This document shows positions 54,055 through 64,000 of a stretch of 64,000 bases of DNA, one piece after another. This DNA is from Pisolithus tinctorius (lineage: Eukaryota > Basidiomycota > Agaricomycetes > Boletales > Pisolithaceae). Below the pieces are notes generated by a model. It was given only the letters and a program-made list of their open reading frames with translations. It had not been told where the DNA came from and ran no database searches. The stretch is from the NCBI GenBank assembly GCA_024663395.1, contig JANFAH010000027.1:1-64000 (forward strand), in the 5' to 3' direction. Position numbers and translations under genes: made by a program. Positions within the stretch are counted from its first letter, which is position 1; every line of letters starts with the position of its first letter.

Positions 54055-56557
54055 CTAAGGCTCGACTTCCAGGCAAGACCAAATAGGACAAACGGTAGTA
54101 AATGGTTCTGGTACAGGTATGAACAAGCTGTCAAAGCTTTCTGAGGAAAGGAGAGATAATTTATGGGGTGCCCTGGGGTGGGACCGATAAAAATCCTTGA
54201 TTGCTGACTGCAAATTCTTCAAGGTGGAGGCTGGCTCCCAAGTACAATCTTCTTCAGGGTACCCCCTCCAATGCACGAGGAATTGGAGAGCTCCTCGTTT
54301 CAAACAGGAGTCCACAACATACTCAACCTTGTATTCAACATCTCCTTCATCAGTAACCCTCTGTGGTCCGGGCCTGTTAACAGGCTGCCCATCAAGAGCA
54401 CCAAGATAAGGTTTGACCCATGAGACATTCACAACCAGGTAGATCCTCATGCTGTGTGGCAACTTTAACTTAAGGGCATTCAGAAGTACCTCTAGGACTT
54501 CATACGGTCCAATCCACTTTTTGGAAAGTTTATGGCTCTGTCATTCTTTCAAGGACAGATGGTCTGTAGCTAGCCAGACCTGAGATCCAATGGAGTAGGA
54601 AGGGGTAGACGAGTGGTGTCTATCCACTTGTTGCTTTTGCCAGGAATGCACCTTGGCGAGGTTTGCTTTTATGTCCTGGAACACCTGGAACCAGGATTTA
54701 ACAACTTCTTCCACTGCTTCTACCTTTGAAGTCGTCGGTTCGACGCCCATCCTAGGTCTATAGGATCGAGTAACTTTGAAGGGGCACTTGCCAGTAGAAG
54801 ATGAAGAGGAGTTGTATGCAAATTGAGCCAAAGGTAGCCATTCCTCCCAACGAGCCTGTTGTTGGTTGGCATACATCCATAAATACTGCTGAATCTTGCA
54901 GTTCAACTGCTCTGTTTGTCTGTCTGTCTGTGGATGGAAAGCCATAGAAAGTTTTTGCTGTACTCCCAGCATTTTAAATAGTTCCTTCATGAAGGAAGAG
55001 GCAAACTGTGGACCTCTGTCCGATATGATAGAATCTGGAAGTCCGTGGTGTTTCCACACATGCATCAGGTAAAGTCGAGCTGTACTAGCAGCTGTTTCTT
55101 CTGCAGTGCAAGGGATGAACTCTGCTTAGAGAATCTATCAGCGACAACCAGGACATGGGACTTTCCAGAAGATCCCTTGACTCCAAGGTCCATGAAGTCA
55201 GTTGTTAATTCTCTCCAAGGCCCATCAGGGATAGGTAAAGGTTTAAGTTCTCCTGCAGGTGGCCTATTTCCAGACTTGCTGGCTTGGCATGTTTGGCAAT
55301 GCTTCACGTACTCTTCTACATTGGTTTTTAAGGTGGACCATGTGAACCAGCATGTGATCAACTCCTGAGTTCCTTTTATTCCTCAATGTCCCACTAGGGG
55401 AGAGTCATGTAGAGCATTAAGCAGCTTCCTTCTGAGTGCACTGGGTACCCAGACTTTTTCTCCATTGTAATGAAGACTGCCTCAGAGCTCACATCCAGGT
55501 GGAACTCCTTTGGCTTTAGCAGATTCAATCTGCAGATCTTCCATGAAGGGGTTTTCTAACTTTACCAAGCGAACCTGACTCAGGTTTATAAATAGGGACT
55601 CTTCTGACCTTGCCCTTTCCTTTTCTTCTACAAAGTCCTCTGGTCTTGACAGGGCATCTGGCCTTCCCATTGTGACTCCAGGTTTGTGAACTATAACACA
55701 GTTAAACTGACTAAAGTACTGTGCCCAATGCACCTGGCATGGTTGGAGCTTCTGCACAGTCATAAACCACTTGAGGTTGTGGTGATCTGTCCAGATTTCA
55801 AATTGGTATGGAGTAGCCTCGAGGTAATGATGCCACTGTTCAAGTGCACAGATAATAGCCAGCATTTCTTTGTCGTGAACTGTATAGTTAAGTTCAGCCC
55901 CAGATAGAGAGTGACTAGAGTAGGTGACAGGTCTCCAGAGACTGTCATCACATTCTACTGAGAGCACTGCTCCGGTGGCATAGTCTGAAGTGTCCATTTC
56001 TAACCAAAACCTCCAATCCTGATCAGGGAACATAAGGATAGGGGCGGTGGTAAAGGCTTCTTTGAGCATGTCAAACACCATCTGACACTTGTCATTCCAG
56101 ATGAATGGAAGGTCCTTCTTTGTGAGGTTGTTTAGGGGTTTCGTGATCTGCACGAAGTCCTTAATGAACCATTGGTAGAAGTTTGCTAGGCCAAGGAAGC
56201 CACAAACTCTGCGAATGTTGGTAGGTATGGGCCAATCCTGCACCGCAGAGATTTTGGTAGGGTCCATATGTACTCCATTAACACCAACTATCATTCCTAA
56301 AAAGTCCACCTCTTGTTGCCTGAAGATACACTTCTGTGGTTTGACAAACAAGTCATTTATCTTCAGCCTTCTAAGCACCTCCAGCATGATCTTGTCATGT
56401 TCCTCCTGATTGTCCGTTTTCATAAATACCATTAGGTCATCAATGTAGACAACAAGCACATCCTCCATATCGCCAAAGATATTGTTCATCATGTTCTGGA
56501 ATGTGGCAGGCAAGTTACAAAGCCTGAAGAACATAACTAGTGGTTCAAAAGCACCAT
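54055..56557 (-). pseudogene. gypsy-2 pol, 5'-truncated chromovirus
   Basis: From the 5' side: RT from FEPLVMFFRLCNLPATF with active site VVYIDDLMVFM (56,557-56,350), then GFLGLANFYQWFIKDF. RNase H: DTSDYATGAVLS, WTDHHNLKWF (55,482 onwards). Integrase: zinc-binding ITCWFTWSTL...HCQTCQASK, ELTTDFMDLG (55,361-55,065), ISDRGPQFASSF, HPQTDRQTEQLN (55,065-54,541). C-terminus and chromodomain: KVEYVVDSCL, LQFLVHWRGYPEEDCTWEP (54,462-54,055). TGA and frame changes occur between segments. The N-terminal RT, protease and gag are absent because an LTR of another element abuts at 56,558. CpG content is higher than in gypsy-1, so it is less decayed. Confidence 0.92.
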
Positions 56558-57029
56558 TGTAGGGAATGAGTTCGAGTTCCCTAGGGGAAGCTGTCTGGGT
56601 CATGAGTTCAGGGGTGGAGAGTTTTTCTTTTGTTTTATTTCCCTCTTTTGTTTTTTTTTGCATTGTACCACTGGACTTGGTGGCGAGCAGCCATGTTGCT
56701 GACTAAGCACGCACGCTGTGTTTGTGTGAGTTCAGTTTACCATAACAACCAGTACATGTCACAGGCCCTCAGTAAAAGGGTGATCTAGTCTCGCAGTTCG
56801 GCAAGTTTTTGAAGTTAGATTTATTACTTTGGGGAGTACCCAAAGGGCCAGGAGGACTGGCAAGAGCTATTGGATAGACAGAGTTAAGTTTTCCATTTGA
56901 GTTTCGCATTTTTACATTTTTACTACACTTCTTTTTCTCAAAACAGGACCTCCCTTTTGGGTCGAGCACTAAACTCACCCATTACTGACTGTTACTATTT
57001 CTAGGTACTTCTTTTTACCTATTCCTACA
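56558..57029 (+). repeat. LTR of element X, forward copy
   Basis: Begins TGTAGGGAA and ends TTCCTACA (inverted TGTAGG/CCTACA ends), 472 bp. It is the reverse complement of 59,143-59,601. It is inserted in the gypsy-2 RT codons, with CACCAT on its left. Confidence 0.88.
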
Positions 57030-57031
57030 TC

Positions 57032-57050
57032 TGGAGCCCACCACGAGGGG
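57032..57050 (+). promoter_or_regulatory. Candidate primer-binding site of element X
   Basis: TGGAGCCCACCACGAGGGG starts two bases after the LTR end and begins with TGG, complementary to a tRNA CCA end. The tRNA was not identified. Confidence 0.6.
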
Positions 57051-57130
57051 GGTTCTGTCCATTTTGGGGAAAGAAGCCACCGTTTTATCACTGAACGAAG
57101 TTTTTGCTGGATTGGGCTTGGACAAGCTAA

Positions 57131-59065
57131 GTGTTCAGAGTCTTGGTTCTAGCTACCATCTACTCTCAGGAGTTTGGGAAATTTTCAGAGTTATTTTTCA
57201 AGCAGCAAATGTCAAGCAAGTATCTAAGTCAAAGATCCCTCGAGCCAAGAAGCAAGTCCAAAGGCAAATTAATAGTCAAATTTCTGCGAAGAAGTCGTGA
57301 GAATGCGCCGAGAGAACTCGAGGGAATGCCACTGAGGCATTCAAGGGATGCACCATGGTTCTCAGGGTGCACATCTGACCTTTTTAGGTATTTCGAAGAG
57401 GTTCAAAGTCTTTGTGAGTGTGAGAATTGCTTTGATGACCAAGAATGGGTGAAATGGGTTAGCTGGTATGCAAGCAGCGAAGTCTCGGACTCATGGTATG
57501 AATTCGTCGAAGATCAGCTGAGTTGGCCTGAATTTGTGGTGGCCATTGCATGTTTGTATCCTGGGTCCCAGAAAATGGATCAACAGTACTCAAGGAATGA
57601 CCTTTACAGCCTCGTTGACAGCTGAGCAAGAAGAGAAATTCATACAGGGGAAGAACTGATGAACTACAGACTCTATTTTCTAGATTTAGCAATGTATCTA
57701 CAGGTTTCGAAGCAACTCGAGGCTGACAAGCTCAAAGACCTCTATATACAAGGCTTCGACAAGGAATTCCAGTGCAAAATCATTCAGAAAATGCGATGCA
57801 ACGATCGACAGCGACACTCGGACGATCCATGGCCCATGCAGCAAGTAACATACACAGCAACACGACTACTACACAAAGGATTTTGCTCAGAGCGAGCGCA
57901 AACAAGCACAGGAGACTACTATGAGCCACAAAGTGACCCAGAATCGAGTTTGGACAAGCAACATCTATCTATGAAGTGTTTTCTGCCTACAGCTACACAT
58001 GACTCGCTGACATCCAATATACAGGGATCTACAGAGTTATCAGGATACATAGAGTGCAAGAAAGTACCAAAGTTAGTTTCGACAAGTCGCATGCAGCCAC
58101 ACAGCCCACCCGAGAAGACAAACAGTGAGGACTGAAGCCCTGGCAGGCTTGTCGAAGCAGCCACAGCAGCCCATTTTGAGACAAAGGAGTTTTCTTTGAG
58201 TATGAACGAACTACTGACTATGGAATCCCAGGAAGCAGCAAAGCTTGAGCAAGTCAAACAAGTGGTAGTGGAAGAACCACTCACAACGAAAGCCCCATTC
58301 AAATTCGAGGCCAACTACAACACTCAAAGGGGTTTTTCTTTTTGTTCATATCGAGTCTCCCTGATGGCTACTGGTGTGTCACTACAGGAGTCCTACCTAA
58401 GAGGTTGAGGCAATGAAAGATGCAGCCTCGGAATTCCTGCAGTCAGCAGATATATGCATCAGTTAACTGACAACCTATTCAGGTCAAAGATTCTGCTTGA
58501 ATTTGAAGCAGAAAGGCTCGAAGAACACCTGAAGCCCACAGGAGTTGAAGTCGAAGGGCTCGAAACACTTGCAGGCAGTCACGAAGTGGAAAGGTTGGCA
58601 TACAAAGAGATCACTGACTCACAAAGTGCACTGCAGCACATGAATCACATCAAGTCGAAGGCTATTGCAAGAAGAATTAAGATCGAGGAGCCATTGAGGC
58701 TCATTACACGAAGGAAGCCACCAGAAGAAGTTTTGCGAATCAAAATGTTGAAGCACGCAGTGAGGGTGGATGGCCTCACACTTGAAATGTTCCATGGCAG
58801 CGCAGTGCCAGAAATATATATTTTATTTGAGAATCTGTCAAGAGAATCGATGCGCGCACTTGGTGTTAGGACTTGCACAGAAAGTCCTGCAATGTTGACT
58901 AAGCGGAGTCACGTGACCACTCTGCACGTCGTGGCTGCATGCACTCAAGTAATACTACATACTGATGAGACTAGTGTTACAGGCCGACTATGCAAGATTG
59001 CGGTGATCGAAGGATGTGAAGAATGGGGAGAACAACCTACTGTGTGGAAACTACTGCAGTTATGA
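57131..59065 (+). pseudogene. Element X gag-like polyprotein (forward copy)
   Basis: One reading frame, open except for four TGA codons (57,623, 58,133, 58,406, 59,063). The N-terminal half is Ty3/gypsy-gag-like: RHSRDAPWFSGCTSDLFRYF, WVKWVSWYASSEVSDSWYEF and NDLYSLVDS. The second half (58,196-59,065) has MHQLTDNLFRSKILLEF, HMNHIKSKAIARRIKIEEP, YILFENLSRESMRALGVRTC and TKRSHVTTLHV, with no domain I recognise. It lies 100 bp inside the LTR, after the PBS. No protease or RT was found. A short intron near 58,320-58,378 (GT...CAG) is possible. The second half recurs inverted at 63,098-64,000. Confidence 0.72.
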
Positions 59066-59142
59066 GTGATGGTGACAGCAACAAGGGCGACAACAGCAGC
59101 AGATAGTGCAATAGCGACAAGGACGACAACCCTACTTAGCGC

Positions 59143-59601
59143 TGTAGGAATAGGTAAAATAGATATACCTATAATGGTAATAGTCAGTAATGGGCGAGTT
59201 TAGTGCTCGACCCAAAAGGGAGGTTCTCTCTGGAGAAAGAAGTGTAGTAAAAAGTAAAAATGCGAACTAGAAAAAAGATACTTAGCTGTGCCTGTCTAAT
59301 ATTCTTGCCAGTCCTCCTGGCACTTTGGGTACTCCCCAAAGTAATAAATCTAACCTCAAAAACTCGCTGAAATGCGAGACTAAATCACCCTACTACTGAG
59401 GGCCTGTGTCATGGATTTGTTGTTATGGTAAACTGAACTCGCGCGAACACAGCACACGCACTGAGTCAGCGACACGGCTGCTCGTCACCAAGTCCAGGGG
59501 TACAAACACAAAAACAAAGGCAAGAAATAAAACAAGTCCTTCCACCCCTAAACTCCTGACCAAGACAGATTCTCCTAGGGAACTCGAACTTGTTCCCTAC
59601 A
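59143..59601 (-). repeat. LTR of element X, reverse copy
   Basis: 459 bp; on the minus strand it starts TGTAGGG at 59,601 and ends CCTACA at 59,143. It is alignable over its full length with 56,558-57,029 in inverse orientation. It probably belongs to the minus-strand copy whose gag-like part is at 63,098-64,000. Confidence 0.87.
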
Positions 59602-60380
59602 TCCGAGGGGTGGTTTAGCATTTGACCGTCCTCAGTCGCTCTCCTCCTCGCACGAACATCCTCATCCTCGCATCTGCTTCCCTCGACCTCACCACATGTC
59701 CTCATGCCCTTCAAACACAACTCTTCGCCCCTAACCTCCTCACTACTCGAACATTACCCCCTTCCTTCCCAAAACACGCTCCTGATCTCGCTGAACAACC
59801 CTCTTCATCCTCAAAACCTTTCGCCCTCGAACACAACCCTTTCTGCCTACAGAGCGCCACCTGGCCTCTCGAACACACACCCTGCCTCTCGAACACTCCC
59901 CTCAAGGCCCAAACCTCAAACCAAAAGACGATGGAGATAATCTCCAGGCAAGCAAACAAGTGAGTAATAAATCGAGTGCAGAGTGAGTCAATGACAGCTC
60001 TTCGAGGCACAGTCTTTGTGCGAAACAGTAACAGAGTGTAATGCAGCTCTGCGGCTGGTACAGCGGATGCTGGCCCTCTACGAGGCAGCTCGAAGACGTA
60101 TATATGTACCTAAAACAAACCTCGATCAGTCGTGTATTTACTATCCTTATACGCATATGTGCTCTCGACTACTGCTCGTCCTTAAGACGATTTAGCACCA
60201 AGAAAAACAACGGAACTCGAAACTATAAGTCGGGGTGAGTAGAATCACCCGAAGGTTAGCACGACTCGGTTGAACGACGTCGCTCAAAGCAAAACTCATT
60301 TTAAAGAAAACTATATATCGACACGCTCACTGGGACCCTTGCCTCGTTCACTTGTCCCATTCCTATTTTCACAGCCTCAA
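59602..60380. other. Unassigned region between LTR and module array
   Basis: CpG-normal, C-rich sequence with Leu/Pro/Ser-rich open frames on the plus strand (59,622-59,963, many CTCGAACAC-type short repeats). No domain is seen. By position it is the 3' interior of the reverse element X copy. Confidence 0.45.
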
Positions 60381-63045
60381 CTCCCTGTGCATGCGCGCAC
60401 TTGATTTTCTCGTACTTCGTCTGGTACTCCATCCGGTGGCTGAAGCTCTCGCACTAAGTGTCGCCGAGCGACCTCGAGTCGCCCATCTTCGTCTACCACT
60501 TGTTCACTGCTAGAAACAAAATATCTCGAAGTAGCACATGTTTGAACTATAACAAAAGCTGTCACCTTAAGTCTGTAGATCCTCAAGCTCTCTTCGATGA
60601 TAGGTCTTCGGCCCCGACGGGTGAAGGTGCTAACTTTGTTCGATCTTGGTCGTCGGCCTTCAACCTCACAGTCAGGCAGACGAAGTCTTCATGCTAAGTA
60701 CTGATGAACAGCTTCGAGCCGTCCATCCCCATCGATCGCCTTTTCCTTCGCACCAGGGTACCTGTACCTCGCAGTAGATAATGTTCGAATCAAAACCGAA
60801 AAGGGCACCTTGGCTTCAAATTTCCCCTTCCTGAGTTTCGTCAATAGCTCTTCGCACTCTACCCATGAACTCGTGCTGTCTTCTTTTCCTTCGGATATCA
60901 GCGACTGCGCTTCGACTCGGTCGAGTACCTTAGACCTGTAGATTCGTGAGTAGATCGTCATAAAAACAAAAGACAAAAACGAGCGCTCGGGCTCGGTGTC
61001 TGAATCCACATCGCCTCGAATACACTGTGTGCGACTTCGTTGTTCTAGCCAGCCTCGCCCCCCCTCAATCTTCGCATACTGCTCGCCATCTCGCCTACTC
61101 GAACTCGCTTCGTCTTCTTCTCTTCCAGACATCAGTAGCCACATGTCGATTCCTCCACATGTCCTTTGCTCACAGTTCATTGTAGTCTCTTGTTCTGCGA
61201 CCGCAATTCGCTGCAAACGTCCATCTTCCCTAGAATAATGAGGATGTAAATAGAATGTTCTAAGATCAAAATGAAAATCCGAGCTGTCAAGCCCAGCATG
61301 TGAATCCTCTATGTTGCTCCTCCGCCGAGAGCTCTCTGTTGCTTCAAACGACCATCGTTCGGTGATAACTCGAGTCCTTGTTGCTTCGCATAGTCGTTCG
61401 ACAACACGTCGACCCATAAAACCGCTTCTTTGTACTGCAGACATCTTGTAGCTCAAAGATTCCTCAACTGCTGGTAGTACTTTGTCTTTCCTAAAACGAT
61501 GCAGCCGTAAGTAAAACGCTCTAAGGAGAAAGCTAAACTTCGGGCTGTCAAGCCCACTCGGCAGGGCCTCGATACTCCTCGCGTTGCATGCATCTCTTTG
61601 CGACTTCGAGACTTGCTGCTGTAGATCGAACTGTATTCGTCGCGCTAGTCTGGCCATACTTGGTTCGAAGCTTGTTGCAGATCCGTTGATTCCTTGTAAA
61701 CACTCGACGCTCTTCGGACATCGCGCGTCTTGTTGCGGCTCCGAATCCCACTGTCGCACTGCCATTCGTAGCAGCTCTTGCATACAAGTTAGCAAAGTCG
61801 CTTCGAACGTTCCTCTTGTAGCTCCTCTTAGTCGTGCTCGTCGTTCCAGAAGTCGATGCGTTCTTTCTTCTGATTCGTTGTCTATTCTAGAATAATGTAC
61901 CTGTAAGTAAAAGGCCATGAAACAAAAATAAAAACTTGAGCCATCAGGCTCCATTTCTACGTTCGTCAGATGTCGTATCCTCGACGATCGCCGTTGTAGT
62001 TCGAGTCATAGTCTTCGTGCTTGTCCCGCGGCAACTCCGTGCAATCTTCGTACTTGTCGCTCTGTATGTTGATACCTTGTTTCACTAAAATCAAAACTTG
62101 GGCCATCGCGCTCGGCGTCCATGTCTGTCGAATCTTGTATCTTTGGTGATCGTTGCCGTAGATCGAACTGTAGTCTTCGTAGTTGTTTCGCCGTACTTCG
62201 TTCGTGGTTTGTTGTAGCCTCGTTGATACCTTGTAAAAAGTCACACTCCCTAAAACGGTGTAGGTGTAAGTAAACTATCATAGGACTAAAACAGAACTTC
62301 GAGCATTCGAGCTCAGTGGTCTTCATCGCATGTTGTTTCCTTCGGATGGCAATTCTTGCCTCGTGGCGCACTCGCCCTTGTATCCTCGATGGTCATTGTT
62401 GTAGATCGAACCATAGTCGTCACCCTTGTTTTGCTGTACGTCCGAGTGTCTTCCATTCATGGTCCTGTGTAGATTCTTGCGCCGCGACCGCGCTTCGTCG
62501 TAGGTATCTCTCGCTCTTCCTAGAGTAGGATAGCTGTAAGTAAAATGCTATGAAATCAAAATAAAACCTTGAGCCGTAATGCTCAATATCTGTGCTCGTC
62601 GCGCCCTGTCTCCATCGAACGGCTGTTCTAGCCTCGTGCAATCTTCGATCTGTGCTGAGTGTCATCATTGTCGTCATTCTTAGTACTGCAGTTCCTCAGA
62701 TGTCAGTCACTTTTCGTCGCGTACTCTTGTAATCCCTAGAATAGCATAGATGTAAGTAAAACGTTTCGAATTCTAAACAAACTGATGAGCCGTCGAGCTC
62801 CATGTCTGCGCTCCTCGCGCCCCATTCCCATCGAATGGCACTTCCACTCTCGCGCGGCCATTGATCCGCACCAAGTCTAACCGTCGTCTTCGTTCCTTGT
62901 ATCGCGATCATCGTTGTCCATTGTAGATACCCGGCTTCCCTAGAGCAGAACAGATGTAAGTAAAATGTACTGATATCATAACAAACCTTTGCTCCGTCGA
63001 GCCCAGAACCCGCGCTCCTCGTGCCTTGTCTCCACAAGATGGCTG
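60380..63045 (-). repeat. Tandem array of intron-like modules
   Basis: At least eight diverged units, 200-400 bp apart. Each carries, on the minus strand, a 47-52-nt stretch that in most units begins GTTT, contains TTTACTTAC about 20 nt before the end, and closes with CTAG or TTAG. Unit ends on the plus strand are near 60,932, 61,231, 61,490, 61,885, 62,249, 62,519, 62,734 and 62,940. Translated without splicing, the stretch gives a recurrent FYLHLxYSR-like motif, and minus 61,954-60,689 is open for 421 codons. Between them lie 150-250-nt Arg/Glu-rich segments. The array follows the gag-like part of the reverse element X copy, and I know of no named family. Confidence 0.7.
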
Positions 63046-63097
63046 TTCCAGCCTCGCATGGCTGTTGCTCTGAGTCCGGCGCTGTCGTCGTCCCTGC

Positions 63098-64000
63098 TCA
63101 CACTCGTGTTGTTGTTGTCGCTCTTGTCACCATCACTGTCGCTCGTAGTCGTGGTAGTTTCCATGTGGTACCTTGTTCACCCCATTCTTCGTATCCGATT
63201 GTCGCGATCTCGCGTAGCCAGCCTGTAACACTATAGTTGTCAGTATGTAGTACTTGAGTGTGCGTGGCCACAACGCGCAAAGCGGTCACGTGACTCCGCT
63301 TAGTCAACATCGCTGGACTTCCTCTACAAGTCCTAATACCGAGTGCGCGCATCGATTCTCTCGACGGATTCTCGAATAAAATATATATTGCTGGCACCGC
63401 GCTGCTGTGGAACACTTCGAGTGCGAGGTCGTCCACCCTCGCCGTGTGCCTCAACATTTCGATTCGCAAAACTTCATCTGGCGGCTTCCTTCGTATAACG
63501 AGCCTCGATGGCTCCTCGATCTGAATTCTTCTCGCAATAACCTTCGACTTGATGTGATTCATGTGCTGCGGCGCTCTGTGTGAGTCAACGACCTCTTTGT
63601 ATGCCAACCTTTCCACTTCGAGACTGCCTGTGAGTGCTTCGAGCCCTTCGACTCCAACTCCTGTGGGCTTCGGGTGTTCTTCGAGCCTTTCAGCTTCGAA
63701 TTCGAGCGGAATCTTTGACCTGAATAGGTCATCGGTTAACTGATGCATATTTCTGCTGACTGCAGGAACTCCGAGGTCGCTCCTTTCACTGCCTCAACCT
63801 CTTAGGTAGGACTCCTGTAGTGACACACCAGTAGCCATCAGAGAAACTCGATACGAACAAAAAGAAAAACCCCTTTGAGTGTTGTAATTCGCTTCGAATT
63901 CGAACGGGACTTTCATCATGAGTGGTTCCTCCACCAATGCAGGTTCAACTCGCTCGAGTTCTACTGCTTCCTGTAACTCAGTAGTCAGTATTCTGTTTGT
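63098..64000 (-). pseudogene. Element X gag-like second half, reverse copy
   Basis: Frame 63,748-63,098 (216 codons): MHQLTDDLFRSKIPLEFEAE, HMNHIKSKVIARRIQIEEPS, YILFENPSRESMRALGIRTC and TKRSHVTALRV. This is the inverse counterpart of 58,454-59,065. Homology continues upstream to the window edge, matching 58,200-58,450. This copy retains CGA arginine codons where the forward copy has changed them, so it is the younger or less mutated copy. It probably continues beyond the window. Confidence 0.75.

Noticed and set aside
59622..59963. 113-codon plus-strand frame as a gene
   Set aside because: Low-complexity Leu/Ser/Pro text, no motif; sits in an element interior.
1..64000. Bacterial-type features (operons, ribosome binding sites, insertion sequences, rRNA)
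   Set aside because: Introns, LINEs, chromoviruses and NLR architecture are eukaryotic; no rRNA-like sequence was noticed.

Overview
The window looks like a transposon-crowded stretch of a filamentous basidiomycete genome, most likely an Agaricomycete. The evidence is short (about 47-54 nt) GT-AG introns, a NACHT/WD40 NLR with near-identical WD units, Ty3/gypsy chromoviruses, a tyrosine-recombinase (Ngaro-type) retrotransposon, and a LINE with endonuclease, reverse transcriptase and RNase H. No species can be named from sequence alone. Calls are by eye from conserved motifs; no search was run.

Layout. 1-4.8 kb: host-like DNA with ordinary CpG content, holding a foldback repeat, a thymidylate synthase gene with two apparent frameshifts, and the 5' half of an NLR. 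The NLR continues to 7.6 kb in CpG-poor sequence and carries 14 near-identical 129-bp WD40 units. 7.6-14.7 kb: a decayed unknown multi-exon gene and a gypsy integrase/chromodomain remnant, both minus strand. 14.7-24.4 kb: LINE copy A (minus), split by two long palindromic TA-flanked elements. 24.4-29.8 kb: a MITE, two minisatellites, a tRNA-like SINE candidate, and a minus-strand gene whose inferred product joins a histone-H3-tail-like segment, a PHD-like zinc finger and a possible caspase/CHAT-like fold. 29.8-39.5 kb: LINE copy B (plus) with a clean target-site duplication, split by a 2.2-kb insertion and a 901-bp solo LTR. 39.5-40.1 kb: a tandem array of hairpin-forming 64-bp units. 40.8-53.3 kb: an Ngaro-type element with the A1-ORFs-B1-A2-B2 repeat layout, split by a complete Ty3/gypsy element (43,304-50,075) that carries an antisense spliced gene. 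53.5-56.6 kb: a second gypsy (minus), cut by another LTR element. 56.6-64 kb: an LTR family present in two opposing copies, plus an array of intron-like repeat modules.

Interactions. The window is a record of nested insertion. The order can be read from target duplications: gypsy-1 is inside Ngaro, palindromes are inside LINE A, a solo LTR is inside LINE B, and an LTR element is inside gypsy-2. Most elements are inactivated in one recognisable way: CpG loss that turns CGA arginine codons into TGA stops and other arginine codons into Trp, Cys, His or Gln. The possibly living host genes are thymidylate synthase, the NLR and perhaps the H3-like/PHD gene, and each shows at least one apparent frame break that could be real or an assembly error.
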